Shown: in pieces, positions 22,987 through 35,744 of the stretch
How positions within the stretch are numbered: the stretch's first letter is position 1
Layout: every line of letters starts with the position of its first letter
From: Alligator mississippiensis
Lineage: Eukaryota > Chordata > Crocodylia > Alligatoridae
DNA length: 64,000 nt
NCBI RefSeq assembly: GCF_030867095.1
Contig: NC_081824.1
Span: 86,448,382-86,512,381 of the forward strand
Direction: 5' to 3'
Position numbers and translations under genes: made by a program
The notes under the pieces: generated by a model
Told to the model about the DNA's origin: nothing
The model's input: the letters and a program-made list of their open reading frames with translations, nothing else
Database searches by the model: none

Positions 22987-23233
22987 GGCCAGGTACAGAC
23001 ATTACACTTTTACTGGTATAAGTGATCGTAAACTGGTCTATACCCAGTAAAAGAACAGAAGTCCAGCACATAGAGGTTGGTTTGAAATGGCAAAACCTGG
23101 TCTAAGATTTGCTCCCACCACCAAAGGGCAAGTGTGTGTTCTGTTCACTACCAATCTAAACTGTGCCACTTAGAGAAAACCATGCAACTTTAATCAATTC
23201 TGCCTTAGGCATTTTGACTGTCTGTATCTAGCC
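22987..23233 (+). mobile_element. Harbinger-like MITE, short copy of the 7256 family
   Basis: Left end GGCCAGGTACAGACATTACA, right end reverse-complemented GGGCTAGATACAGACAGTCA. CAA flanks both sides (22984-22986 and 23234-23236), a second 3-bp target duplication. 247 bp against 819 bp for the long copy; the shared part covers the two ends. Confidence 0.65.
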
Positions 23234-23964
23234 CAAGTGTTTTATGGGCAAACAAAGCCAAGCCAGATGCAGGTTCTGTCTCTTCTAATCTCAGTTGTTT
23301 TTCTGGGTAGCACACTTTTGTCATGCCAGGAGGATCGTCTTCCTGCTGTCCCTCAGATTCCTTTTTCCCATGTTTACCAGACAAAGATGTTCTCTCATCC
23401 CTTTACTTTGTGAAAACTCATGTCTCAGACTCCTCCCATTGCACATAGATATACTGTTGTTGAGGTCAGACAGTGCAAGTGCTTACCTGGGTGTCTCTTC
23501 TTCTGCTTGTAGGCCTTTCAACTGGTCTACATCTGCTCTCTGCTACAGAAACAAGCACATACCCCAGAGTACCCCCATTGCTTTTTCCTCTTTAACAGTA
23601 GAAGGCAGGGCAGGGTAGCACCTTAGGGCACTTTTACACATGCTCCGGCAGTGGGGGTGGGGGGTGGAAGCGATGCTTTAACTGAAATTGTATGATGAAT
23701 ACACTTTCCAAGTCTCTAATTAAAGCACCACTGCATTGCCTGTATCAACATCCCCATGCTTAAAGATGGTGGTGGGAGCACACGAACTAAAGCTTATTCG
23801 ACAATTTTTAAGTGCAGGGATGCCGATATATGAGACGCAGAAGGCTGCTGGAGTGTAGCACTTGCCATACTCCAGCAGACTTGAGTAATCAAGTCTTATC
23901 CAACGCACTGAAACTCCAGCGCCTTGGAGCAGCCTCTGAGCTCATGTATAGACACCTGTAGAGA

Positions 23965-24085
23965 CTAGCTGGTTCAGAGAAGCATAAACTTTTGTAGGTG
24001 ACAGTCTACTTCCTCTGATACTATGTCCTGCCTTGTTCCTGACTTTGGACTAACACAGCTAATTACCTGTCAATCGTGGCAAAGA
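23965..24085 (-). repeat. Interspersed reptile repeat, antisense
   Basis: Reverse strand reads GGTAATTAGCTGTGTTAGTC and ends near 'acaaaagtttatgctt', the common 'GTGTTAGTC ... AAGCTTATGC' reptile repeat. Confidence 0.55.
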
Positions 24086-25149
24086 TAGAAAAGAAAAACC
24101 TCTTGAAATGTGGTGATGATGAAGGTGACTTATTCTAGCCCCTAATATTAGCAGTTAAGATTATTAGTAATTAGCAAAAATGTTAAGACTCTGACATACT
24201 ATTCAACATTTCAAGCAAGATCTGAAGGGGAAGACATTAAGAATCCAAATAGAAACTAACCACCATAGTAGAGGCTTAAATCAGTGGTGAAGATGATACA
24301 AAAAGCAGGCCCAGACATTCAAAGCCCACTGAGTCCTGTTAAGGGCAGATCAAATGTGCCCTTTCTGTTAGCTCTTCATAATACAGGGATGTGATACTTT
24401 AATTTGACTTATTTAGATCCAAATCTAGTCTAGGGAATGGGATCTGAAAATTACTTTTTTGTCTAATTTGCCACAAATAAAGGACTCACACTAATCTGAT
24501 GGCTAAAGATCCCTTTCCTTATCAAAATAACTGTTGCCTTCTACTCCTGAAATATGTAGTATATATTCCTGTATCATTTTTGTGTATGTATGTGTGTGGA
24601 TGGAGGGAAGAAGAGAGGTGGATAAGTGGCATGGAAAGGAATGGTGGTGCCAGAAGTGCCACTTTTCACTGGTAATTTTGAGACAGTTCAGTGAATATTT
24701 ACTCACTGAAATATACATACTTGTAAAATCAATCTAGCTATAGAAGCCATAGCTATTAATATGAAATTTACCATTTTTAAAACCAGCTGTTGAGTGTCAG
24801 TTTTTGTTACATACTATTTTCCATGCTCTCTCACTTGAAAGGTAGATAAGTCTGAAAATCTCACGCCCAACTGCATAGACCCTGGAAGAACTGAAATTGT
24901 ATGATGAATACACTTTCCAGAGCCTCTAAAATGACCAATCCTTAAAAACCACCGTGGTTCTGAAATGTGAGAGTGCAGTCTCATGGATTCTACAGGCCAC
25001 AGGCTACATATCTGTATTCCAGGATTTTTTCTTTCATTGGGGCTTTCACTTTTTAATAGCGTCTGTTATTATGGAATCCCAGTTGTGACTTCCGAATGAA
25101 GTCTGAGTTCCGTTGGACACTTAAAAAAGAGAGAGGTAGGTAGCTGTTT

Positions 25150-25205
25150 AGTCTGAAAGTCGGACAGAAGGCAGAGCAAGGTGGCACCTGGAGTTACACT
25201 CAGGA
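25150..25205 (+). repeat. Interspersed reptile repeat fragment
   Basis: GTTTAGTCTGAAAGTCGGAC ... AAGGTGGCACCTGGAG: short sense fragment of the same family as 45955-46110. Confidence 0.45.
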
Positions 25206-25451
25206 ATTAACCTCTTTATTTTGTAGGAAAAATAGTGTACCTTCCCCAAATTACAGCACTTCCTGAGTACAGAATGAATTCTGAAAATCTGCAAGTAAAT
25301 AAGTTAGTCTGTCAGTTAAAATTAAACAACTGGGTCATTTAAGTGTATTATTTTCTATCATCTTTATCTTTCTTCCAAACAACTTTAACAATGGAAGAAA
25401 GTTACTTCACATTTTCCATATATTTAAAATTCATATAAATAATATGTATTT

Positions 25452-25484
25452 GGATAAATAATAAATAATAATAAATAAATAATC
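25452..25484. repeat. (TAAA/TAA)n low-complexity tract
   Basis: Runs of ATAA/AATAAT in an AT-rich stretch; length by eye. Confidence 0.7.
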
Positions 25485-25879
25485 TATATTTGGATTCCCC
25501 TGCCCCCGAAATACCTAGTTAACTCAAACTACCCATGATGTTTTAACTGGTGAGATTATATAAACTAGAAGGAACAGATCAGGAAACTTCAAAGGGACCA
25601 TAGTAACATCAGGGGTAGCTCAGTCAATCGCTGCTCTTCCTCCACATCGTAATCTCATGATGTCACTAGTGGGCACATTTTTTATCTTAATATACTTAGA
25701 TTTCTTTTCAATGTAACCATGAAAGTACAGGCCAAAATTTCTGTTTTGTTTCAAGGGCCAAATCAGTTTCAGATTCAACTGTGGAAAGCCAAAGAGTCAA
25801 GTTTCCAGTAAAGTTGGTGAGCTACTTGGCTCAACTTTCTTTAAAGATTTTCTGGATGCATGTTAATTTGGCATGGTTG

Positions 25880-28800
25880 GTTGCTAACCAGCCTGCTTTC
25901 AATACAGAGGGTCAGCGAGCATTGCAGCGCCAGCCTGGCTCTTCACAGTCCTGGTTTCCGATGCGGGCTGCTGGTGAGGATCCTCTCTGCCTAAGCTGGT
26001 GCCACGAGGCAGGCTTTGGGTTTTTTGACAACAACCCATGTTTTTGTAAGGAGGGCATGCTGGGGTGGGATGGGCTTCACCTCTCCCCTAATGGCAGATG
26101 TATCTTTTCCTCTAGGTTGGCTGATCTCGTACAGTGGGCTTTAAACTAGCTTCGCCGGGGGAAGGGGCCGCTTCGAGTGGAGAGGATGCTTCACCAGCAT
26201 GCAGGGTGACAAGAGGAAGGGAAGCACAGGTAAGTATCAACGTCCGAGGAGCAGGGGGCCACAACTGTCCTAGGTGTGGGAGGAAGGCACAAGCACCCTC
26301 AGGAGGTCTCAGGTGCCTCTACACTAATGCTAGTAGTATGGGGTGTAAGCAGGAGGAACTGTGCCTCCTGCTTGTAAGTAAGAACCCAGACTTAGTAGGG
26401 ATCACAGAAACCTGGTGGGACCCTACCTATGACTGGGTGGTGGGCATTTGGGGATATACCCTATATAGAAGAGACAAGATAGAGAGGAAAGGTGGGGCGG
26501 GGGTTGCGCTCTATGCCAAAGAGCACCTCACATCATCAGGGATTAGCTTCGGGTTAGAGGAGGGTCGGACAGAGACACTATAGGTCAAACTACAAGGGGG
26601 GCATGGCGAAAGGGACCTTATGGTGGGTGTCTACTACAGACCATCCAACCAGGGGGAAGAGCTAGACCAGGACTTCTCCAGTCAGCTTATGGAGGTGGTT
26701 AGGTCAAGGGATGTTATCGTCATGGGTGACCTAAACTACACAGACATTTGCTGGGAGGAGCAGACAGCCAGGTCTGACCGCTCACGTAGGTTCCTGGCTG
26801 TATTACAGGACCTTCGCCTTATCCAGGAAGTGCACAGCCCCACTAGGGGGAACGCCTTGCTGGACCTGGTCCTGGCCACAGGGGATGACCTGGTGAGGGG
26901 ACTGCAGGTCCTTGACTACCTGGGCAATAGTGATCATCACCTGCTGGATTTCACTATCCAACGCAGGGCGTCTAGGGCTCACAGCGAGGCTAAAGCCCTT
27001 GACTTCAGAAGGGCCAACTTCAATAAGCTTAGGAGACTAGTGGGGGAGGCACTAAGGGCCCAGAAGGTAGAGGAGATGGGAGCCCACGAGGGATGGTCGT
27101 ACCTTAAAGGGGTGATCCTCCAGGCCCAAAGGATAACAGTCCCTGAGAGAAGCAAGGGGGGTAAGAGTGCTCAGAAACCCCCTTGGCTCAGCAAGGGCAT
27201 TCAGTAATGCCTGAGGACTAAAAGGGAGGCATACAACCAGTGGAAGGGAGGAGCTATCACCAAGGAGGAGTACTCCTCCTCGGGCCAGGAATGTAGGAGG
27301 GCTATTAGGAAGGCCAAGGCAGAGATGGAACTCAGGCTAGTGTCCAGGATCAAGGACAACAAAAAGTCCTTTTTCAAGTACATTGGGAGCAAGAAGAGGG
27401 CACCAGGCGATGTAGGGCCCCTGCAAGACACAAACGGTAATCTGGTGGCCACGCCAGACAAGAAAGCTGATATTTTTAACAGTTTCTTTGCCTCTGTTTT
27501 CCTGAACAGGGACCGGGACATCCCACCTACCAGAGGTAGGGACAATCTTGGGGATAGCTCTATCAAGCCTTTAGTCAGTTCAGATGTAGTTCGGGATCTT
27601 CTGGAAGGGCTAGACATTTTTAAATCTGCAGGTCCAGATGCCCTCCATGCAAGGGTGTTGAGGGAGCTGGCAGGGGTCATCGCGGAGCCTTTGGCCTGGC
27701 TGTATGAGCATTCGTGGTCATCTGGCCAGGTGCCGGGGGATTGGAAACTGGCTAATGTGGTCCCTATTTTTAAGAAGGGGAGGAAGGAGGACCCAAGTAA
27801 TTATAGGCCTGTAAGCCTCACCTCGGTGCTCGGGAAGCTCTGGGAGAGGATCATCTAGGAGCATATCTGTGGGGGGCCTGCAGGGGAGATCATGCTCAGG
27901 GGCAATCAGCATGGCTTCACCAAAGGCAGGTCCTGCCAGACCAACCTGATTGCCTTTTATGACCAAGTAACTAAATCCTTGGATGATGGTGTCGCTGTGG
28001 ACATGGTCTTTCTAGACTTTAAGGCCTTTGACACTGTCTCTCACCCCATCCTCATCAATAAATTAAGTGACTGCGGCATTGATGCCTGCAGTTGGATGGG
28101 TAAAAAACTGGCTGATGGGGCGCACCCAGAGAGTAGTGGTGGATGGGTTGTACTCAACCTGGTGAGATGTGAGCAGTGGGGTACCCCAGACTTGGTCCTC
28201 GGGCCCACACTGTTTAACATCTTCATCAGCGACTTGGACGAGGGGGTGGAAAGCATGCTGTCCAAGTTTGCTAATGACACTAAGATGTGGGGCGAGGTGG
28301 ACACACTTGAAGGGAGAGAGAGGCTGCAACTAGATTTAGACAGACTACAAAAGTGGGCAGATGAGAATAGGATGGGGTTCAACGTAGACAAATGCAGGGT
28401 GCTGCACCTTGGGAGAAGGAATCCACAGCATACATACAGGTTGGGGAGTTCCCTTCTTGAAAGCACAGAGGTGGAAAGGGATCTCGGAGTCATTATTGAC
28501 TCCAAGATGAACATGAGCCGCCAATGCCAGACTGCAGCCAGCAAGGCCAGCCAGACCTTGTCATGCATCCGAAGGTGCATCTCAAGCCGGTCCAGAGAGG
28601 TGATACTCTCCCTCTATGCGACTTTGGTTGGGCCGTAGTTGGAGTACTGCATCCAGTCCTGGGCGCCGCACTTCAAAAGGGATGTGGCCAGCCTGGAGAG
28701 GGTGCAGAGGACGGCCACCCACTTGGTAAGAGGGCAGCAGGACAGGCCCTATGAGGAGAGACTGAAGGACCTGAACCTGTTCAGCTTCAGCAAGAAGAGT

Positions 28801-29158
28801 CTGAGGGGGGACCTGGTGGCTGCCTACAAGCTCATCGAGGGGGATCAACAGCAAATAGGCAGAGCTCTTTTCTCCCCAGCACCACCTGGGGTGACAAGGA
28901 ACAATGGTCATAAGCTGATGGAGAATAGGTTTAGGTTAGAGATCAGAAGGCAATATTTTACAGTTAGGTTGGCCAAAATCTGGAACCAACTTCCCAGGGA
29001 AGTGGTCCTCGCCCCTACCTTGGGCAAATTCAAGAGGAGGTTGGATGATCACCTGTCTGGGGTCTTGTGAACCCAGCATTCATTCCTGCCTGTGGCAGGG
29101 GGTCAGGCTAGATGATCTGTTCAGGTCCCTCCTGGCCTTAGCTACTATGAAACTATGA
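25880..29158 (+). mobile_element. CR1 LINE, nearly full-length ORF2, inactivated
   Basis: Non-LTR retrotransposon of the CR1 clade. The 5' part (25.9-26.149 kb) holds the end of ORF1 (GLHLSPNGRCIFSSRLADL), an esterase-domain C-terminus. ORF2 follows in one frame (26134-29070): endonuclease with YTNA (~26.33 kb), TETWWD (~26.41), GDLN (26.72) and SDHH (26929-26940); reverse transcriptase with NYRPVSLTS (~27.8), HGFTKGRS (27.91), FLDF-KAFD (~28.0), FAND (28267-28278) and the CR1 C-terminal domain ending LDDHLSGVL. Four in-frame stops interrupt it (26581, 27205, 27856, 28636). The 3' UTR contains the CR1 GGTC(A/G)GGCTAGATGAT block and ends in CTATGAAACTATGAA. 5' truncated; no active protein. Confidence 0.92.
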
Positions 29159-29342
29159 AGTTCCAAAATTTTACTGATCAGAGCTCAATTGTCAAGTCTG
29201 TGTGGCTTTACCACTGGACAAGTAAGTACCCTCCTTCCCAGACCCATGGGTCTGGGGCTTCATATACTCCCCAAAACTAGGCAGGCACTTGTGTAAGCCC
29301 CAGGCCAAGATGCCTTGGCGTTCAGATGGCTCCAGTCTTGCT

Positions 29343-29368
29343 TGATCTCAGCCAAAAGGCTGAGATCA
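29343..29368 (-). repeat. Perfect 11-bp hairpin resembling U2 snRNA 5' end
   Basis: TGATCTCAGCC, loop AAAA, GGCTGAGATCA. On the minus strand CTCAGCCTTTTGGCTGAGAT and the following CAAG are near-identical to the 5' region of U2 snRNA, then similarity ends. A short U2-derived fragment or chance. Confidence 0.35.
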
Positions 29369-31679
29369 TGGTATCTCCCCTGCTAGGTAAACTATGCAAG
29401 GTATTAGTCTAAAGCCCATGATTTACCACATAGTTCACTGGGAAGGGGCCACCAGAGTCTTAATTGAGCATTTCAAGTCATGGTAAGCCATGACATTGCA
29501 TACCCAGAATCCCTCTGTTGTGCCCTCTCTCAGCCTGGTGCATACGATTTGTGTGGCCCCCCTCTCCATGGTGACCCCACAGCTCAGCATGTTTGTACAC
29601 TCCAGATACCTCCCACAAAGGAGCCATGTGCTAATTAGCCCCCACTCATAACTGGAACTGGGTGTTCTTGTCACAAGTCTTGGGATATTCCAAAAATGTA
29701 TGTGCAGATAAGGTGTAAGGTAACCTGGTGTGTCTTCATCTCATGGAGGGTGGGACCACACTAATCATATGTGCTAGGCCGAGAGGGGCCAACAGAGGCA
29801 TTCTGGGTGTGCAATGTCAAATGACTTGAAAAAGAGTCAGTGGTGAGGGGGACTGTGTTCAGTAGGCACTACCATTTATCTTATTCAGATGGGCTGTACT
29901 AGTCTATCCTTGTGGTTGATTCCCATCAGCAAGTTTGCCCAGTGTGGCCAATGTGTTTTACAGTCATGCTCAGTGATGGATGCATTTAATCAACTTTCCA
30001 ACTATGTGCTGAGCACATGCTGCTTTTGGTAGCAGTTTAATAATAGACAATATATTTAGTGAGATTGCTTTGTATGCGTTTATAAGATAAGGGGCTTTAT
30101 TTCCCATGCCAAATTGTGGGAAAATCTCATTGTGGAATCAAGTAAATATAGTAATTGTAACAACCTTGTAATGTTCTTTTAGTCTGAAATCAGTAAAACA
30201 TTCTCTCAGCCTAGTTCCACTTACACAGTTTTTTGCTTGCAACTACACTGAAGCGTAATTAAAGTACAGGCCAAATTTGCCAGCTGTATTAAAATAACTG
30301 GAATTATCCTCTATTTAGAATAGCTAAGGATCTGGTCATAGTTTGTAACAAATATAGATGTTAATATGCACAAAATTTACCATTTTCCTGAAACCTATAA
30401 ATACAGAATAATACTAAATCTTATGTGGATATGCTTCTAATCTAGAAGTCATATATACCAGTGTAGCTTTACATTATATATCACATCTAATCCAAGGTCA
30501 TAAGGCATAGCTACAACATTTTTCCAGAAGTATGCTATATATTATAAGTCCTATAACTTTATTTTTTAAATTAAGATTACTATGGCTAAAACAGCCAATG
30601 AAAAATTTACTAAGCCAATCATAGCATAATCTGTTTAAGCAAATCAATTTAGGGTTAGTAACTTTGGAAACTCGTATATTGGCTTATCAGCATATTTTGA
30701 ATTAGACAGCTCCAGAAGCTTCATAGCCCTGGACAACATCATTTTGAAATTATTTGTGCTCTGCAAAACTTAAAATAATGGTCTTCCAATTTGTTTTCTA
30801 GAATTCAAATTCTGGACAAGTTGGCTAATGCATTAAATTAAATCAGACTTAAATAGCTAGGTTGCTTTAGCTTCACAGGAAAGAAAATATGGCTTACCTT
30901 ATTAGGGATTCATTTAGTAGTAGGGCAGATGGCACTCCTTTTATATTGTTCTCTGTACCCCTCTCCCTCAACACTGTTCATACAATGTTTTCACCTCCCT
31001 CTTCCAAAGGCTTTGCTATCCATTGCTACACACTCAGTTTTCCATCCCCCACTATCATGAGGCTCTCACTGATGCATGCAAATTAAGCCTTCCCAGCTTC
31101 TTTGTAAGATTCTCTCTCTCTTACTTTCTTCACTCTCTAGTCTCTGTAGTAATATTATTAATGTGCTAAGAGCAAAAGAAAGAACAAAGAATCTATTCTA
31201 CATAGCTGGGAGAGTGGAAGCCTCTGTCTCTCACTGACTTTGCTTTAAACAGCAGTACAGAGATTGAAGTAGCCCTGGAATGTAATGATAGCAATACAAA
31301 CAAGATAATACATTAGCCAACTTGTTCAGAAATAGAGTCCTAGAAATTGAATTTATTCTTAAATTGCTATTAATTTACAAATTAATATATTGTACCATGC
31401 CAAAAAACCTTAAGCACAGTAAAATAATTTTCACAAAAGTCTCATGGCAAAGGACAGCCTCAATAATATAAACAAATCCTAGTTTCTTAAAGAAAAAAAA
31501 AAATCAGTTTAAAAGTTTATGCCAGTCTACAAAAAAGAGTCTATTTTTCTCAAGATATATATGTCCTTTTTAAAAGTTAGGGTCAATTCCCAAGCAATAA
31601 TACAATATTTTGGCAATAATTAAAATATTTAAAGTGCATATATACGAATTCTTTTCAACAGCAACAGTTATTCCCAGTA

Positions 31680-31950
31680 ACTTTCTCCTGAACTTTTAGC
31701 CCCATAAGGTTAGCATTCAGGAAGCTCAGCTGCTGTCTAACAAACTTAATTAATCAAAAAGTCATTTCCGAGCTGTAACTATGAGCAAAAGTGCTTCAAG
31801 TGCGCTAGCAAGCCTACAAGTTAATCAAAATGCTAATGCAGTACAAATTAAAGTTGTGATTAACATTTCACAGTAGCTGCTTAAGTGAATTGATCACACA
31901 AATGGGTTAAGCATTAGTCATTTCCTCAAGCTCCAACTGGGAAAAGGTTT
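31680..31950. promoter_or_regulatory. Possible conserved non-coding element
   Basis: Non-repetitive block with many homeodomain-type words (TTAATTAATC, GTTAATCA, CTAATGCA, AAATTAAAG) and no repeat signature. Suggestive of a developmental enhancer; inference from composition only. Confidence 0.22.
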
Positions 31951-34014
31951 GTCATGGATGGGGGAGGAATTGTACATAAGCAGCACCAAATCATCATTAA
32001 AGTGTCACCAAGATGCCACCATACAATGTTTTACAAACATATAAATTGTTTACTCCCCAAAAATCAAGTTAAAAGCCCATTAATGTACAAAATAACATAT
32101 GTACCTTTGTAAGGGCAGGAGGCACGCTACTTTACCATTTTTTTAACATATAGGCAATTTTGCTATACATTTCTGTTTATTATTTATAAATGGACACTAC
32201 CATTGTTGCAAACACTTGAGAGGAAGATTTTGATTATTCTCTTGCTTCTATTATCTTGAGCAGTGATAATATCAAGCCAAATACAGAAGAAGGTAATATT
32301 AAAACCTAACTGAATCTGACCGCTACCATTGCAGTGCCAAATACAGAACACAAATATGTGTACTAGCTAAGGGCAGAGTCCCTGCCCTGAATGTGTTTCA
32401 AGAAATTATTCTATACTTTTATTCTATACTAAGTTTATTTGGTTTTCCCCTCCTGTCTCCCCTTCAAAGGGCTCCCTGTTTATTTATAGTTACATATGCA
32501 TCCCTTCAAATAGAGTGACTGTCACCTACTTCAGACACACCTTGACAATTCTTAAATACACAGCCATAAAATAGATCATTGCTGTAGTCCCCTCCCTCCA
32601 ACCATTATTCAACATATCTACAGCAACCAGCAATAACCCAGCCACTAAAAACCTACTTAAGATCTTTAAGATTTCCCATCAGAGCCGTCTCATTTTTCCA
32701 CAGCTAGGGAAAATAAATAGGTCTGAGAACATGCTGCGAAGGTCAATAATCTGGTGGGGGTGGGGGGAGGAGTTGAATTAACAGGTGGGAGGTGGAAATA
32801 AAGTTAAAGGCTGAGGGGCATTCTCTCTCTCATGTAAGGGGGACTACAGTTCAGATACTCTGTTGATCACAGAGATGTTGCTGAGGATGGTTAGACATGA
32901 CTCCCTACAGAGCTGTTCTGCCAGGTCTGTCAGAAGATTTTTTTATTAAATACTGTAGTGCATAAATTAAACAAATCAGAATACTTGTATGAGATCTTAC
33001 TGCTGCACATGCATGCAGTAAAGGTCCTTTTGAAAGTCAGCTAATGTCTAAGTAATATGTTAATTGCAATAAACTCATTACTATTATATTGTGCCTAACT
33101 AGCACATCACATTCTACATAAGAAGAAAAGATCCATGCCTAGAAGGGTTTATAATCTAATTCTGGACCTGGAATAATGAAAGCAGAAACAAAACATTGAT
33201 GAAAGGCAGGGGGTTACAGCAGTAAAACTGCATTGTTCCTCAGTTAAGACATGCACGTTTCTCACTGCAAACTGCACTTCATTTTACAGTTCCAAATCTG
33301 ACTGCTCTTCTGTCTCCTCTCAATGTACAGGTATCCTACTGAGATGAGCTTAACACATCCATAGGCAAACACTCCTCAAAGGTTAAGGCTGAGCTCTATG
33401 GCAGTCCTACTCCCTGGCAATACTAAAATATTTTATCAACGATTATACTACAAGTGGAGGTTCGTGGCCAATCCAAATGCAAAGCCAGCTACTATTCATA
33501 TTATTCCTCAGTAAAAATGACTGCCCTGCTGAATATGAGACTGATTGTATTACTACCTCAATTATCCATTTCAATTAATACAAACATAGTAGGCAGTTTC
33601 AGAACAGTAGCATAAGAGCTGATCACTGAAGATACAGCCAAGAAATATAAGGCTTGAGAAGAGAATCAAAAAAGAGTAGATTTATTCTTTTTACAGTACG
33701 TTGTCCTAAATCAGGGAGTGACAAAGATGAGGTATTCCTTCTACACTAAGAAGTATACTATACAAAATCTTAGAGGATCATTTAGTTACAAATAAAACCA
33801 ATTTTTATCCTCCACTTTTAACTATCTTCTCCAAAGTACTGAAGAAATACAGGTGAGTTATGCAGGTGAAGTGCTGGTATGTTTGACTCATCCCATTGAG
33901 CTCTGCACCTGTACCTTCTTCCACTCAGAGAAGCAGCAAGTGGCATATTTGACATAAGGAAATGATACAGTAGTTTCTTAAAAATAAAGCATATTGTGGA
34001 TTGGAGTGTTGTCA

Positions 34015-34160
34015 TAGTCGTGATGATCCAGGAACCATACAACATTTTTTGTGATGACTTTTACTGGACCAACTGTATGGTTGGGAGCTATTGGGCAAGC
34101 TTGCAGGCATCAAGTGTCCCTCCTCAGGTGACATATTATAGGAGTGTTTATAGGCTTCAC
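34015..34160 (+). repeat. Interspersed reptile repeat, sense
   Basis: CTTTTACTGGACCAAC ... GCAAGCTTGCAGGCATCAAG ... CCTCCTCAGGTGAC matches the layout of the copy at 45955-46110 (TTTTATTAAACCAA ... GCAAGCATTTGGGCA ... CTTCTTCAGGCA). Confidence 0.5.
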
Positions 34161-34264
34161 ATGACACTGCATAATTGTGCTATATAAAAATAAATTACCC
34201 CTGTCCTGGAAATCTCACACTATATCCAGAAAAGACAAAAAGACAAAGGGTGGGAGAAATGAAG

Positions 34265-34420
34265 TGTTATCTTCAAATTTTCCAAGTGAGAAACAGGCAT
34301 AAATCAATTAAGTGACCTGCTGCCCAAGATCACACAGGATGTCTATGGCAGAGCTGGAAACTGAACACACTTCCTGAGTCACTACCCAGTGCCTTAAATC
34401 TAGAATCCTGTGTTAGTTCT
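34265..34420 (-). repeat. MIR/CORE-SINE relic, antisense
   Basis: TGCCCAAGATCACACAGGAT ... ATGGCAGAGCTGGAAACTGA is the antisense of the MIR core and tRNA-related region. Confidence 0.65.
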
Positions 34421-35377
34421 TATCGCTTATTTTTCAGTGTGGGGACAGAGCCATGCATACTGAAAACTCATACAGTTCGATCAATGATTTTTTGGCCATT
34501 ACCTGGGGAGCAGCACAAACTGGTATTCAGCTACCAGGAAAATCACACTACATTTCCCTGTATTTGTGAAGCAAATGGGATGTGTTTCATAGCCCAGCTG
34601 TACGTAAGTAGATGGACTATGAAACTGCTATAGCACACACCTTATTATAAGGAACTAAACCCATGCCTAATAGATTTAATAATAGCAAGTCTTCTGTGAA
34701 GCACACTTGTCTCATTTTCTTTGGCACAATTAAATTTATCTACAAGGATAATACACAGATTTATTGTACACTGGTTTATTGTTCTGTAAAATGGAGAACC
34801 TGCTCTTTTACCCTTTAATTGGCATTTGCCATCAAAACTTAGGAGAATACCCTGTATTTAAAGCTTGTTTAAAACTATGCTAACCATACAATTGAGCCGA
34901 TAAAAGAGATTACCCACAAAAATTCTTCCCTTTTGTCCTGAAAATATTTCAATACACAATTTAAATAGAAAAGGAAATTTTTGATCTCAGAAAAGTAATT
35001 TTATAGTAGTAGTGGCAAGCACTTCTGATCAGACAGATTTTGATCAATGAATTAAGTAAACCCAGCTAATATTATCTACGTTTGGTAACAGTGAAAGAGG
35101 GTTAGGCAACAGAAATTACAAATAATCAGAGGAATCCTCAGTTTAAAAAGTTACTTTAAGGTGGAAGAGAAAATCTGTCCATCCCAGAGGGATCCTGAAA
35201 AACAAGTCATGGAAGTCACAACATGTGACTGATACATTAGAGCAGGGGTAGGCAACGTTTTTTGGCTGAAGTGCCGAAAAACACCACAATGCCTACCTCG
35301 GAAGGTGCCAGAGTGCCGGCATGGCAGAAAAACAAAATGAGGGCAAGGGGTGCATGGCAGGATTCCCTGCTTGTACT

Positions 35378-35715
35378 CCTTGCCCCCACCCAAAGCCCCT
35401 GCCCCCCAGCTCTGCTGCCCCTTGCCCCCCACCCAAAGCCCCTGGCCCCCAGCCCTACTGCCCCTTGCCCCCCACCCAAAGCCCCTGCCTCACAGCCCTA
35501 CTGCCCCTTGCCTCCCACCCAAAGCCCCTTCCCCCCACCCCCCACCCCTACTGCCCCTTGCCCCCCACCCAAAGCCCCTGACCCCCATCCCTACTGCCCC
35601 TTGCCCCCAACCCAAAGCCCCTGCCCCCCATCCCTACTGCCCCTTGCCCCCCACCCAAAGCCCCTGCCCCCCATCCCTACTGCCCCTTGCCTCCCACCCA
35701 AAGCCCCTGCCCCAC
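35378..35715. repeat. ~43-bp C-rich minisatellite, about 8 copies
   Basis: Unit contains ACTGCCCCTTGCCCCCCACC followed by CAAAGCCCCTGCCCCCC. Copies differ by a few substitutions and small indels. Internal to the hAT element. Confidence 0.85.
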
Positions 35716-35744
35716 AGCTGGGGCTCTTTGGCTGCCAGCAGCTA

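Noticed and set aside
28041..28580. 179-codon minus-strand ORF
   Set aside because: Antisense shadow of CR1 ORF2.
35378..35715. Regularly spaced repeats suggesting a CRISPR-like array
   Set aside because: Units are contiguous ~43-bp tandem copies without unique spacers, in a vertebrate intron: a minisatellite.
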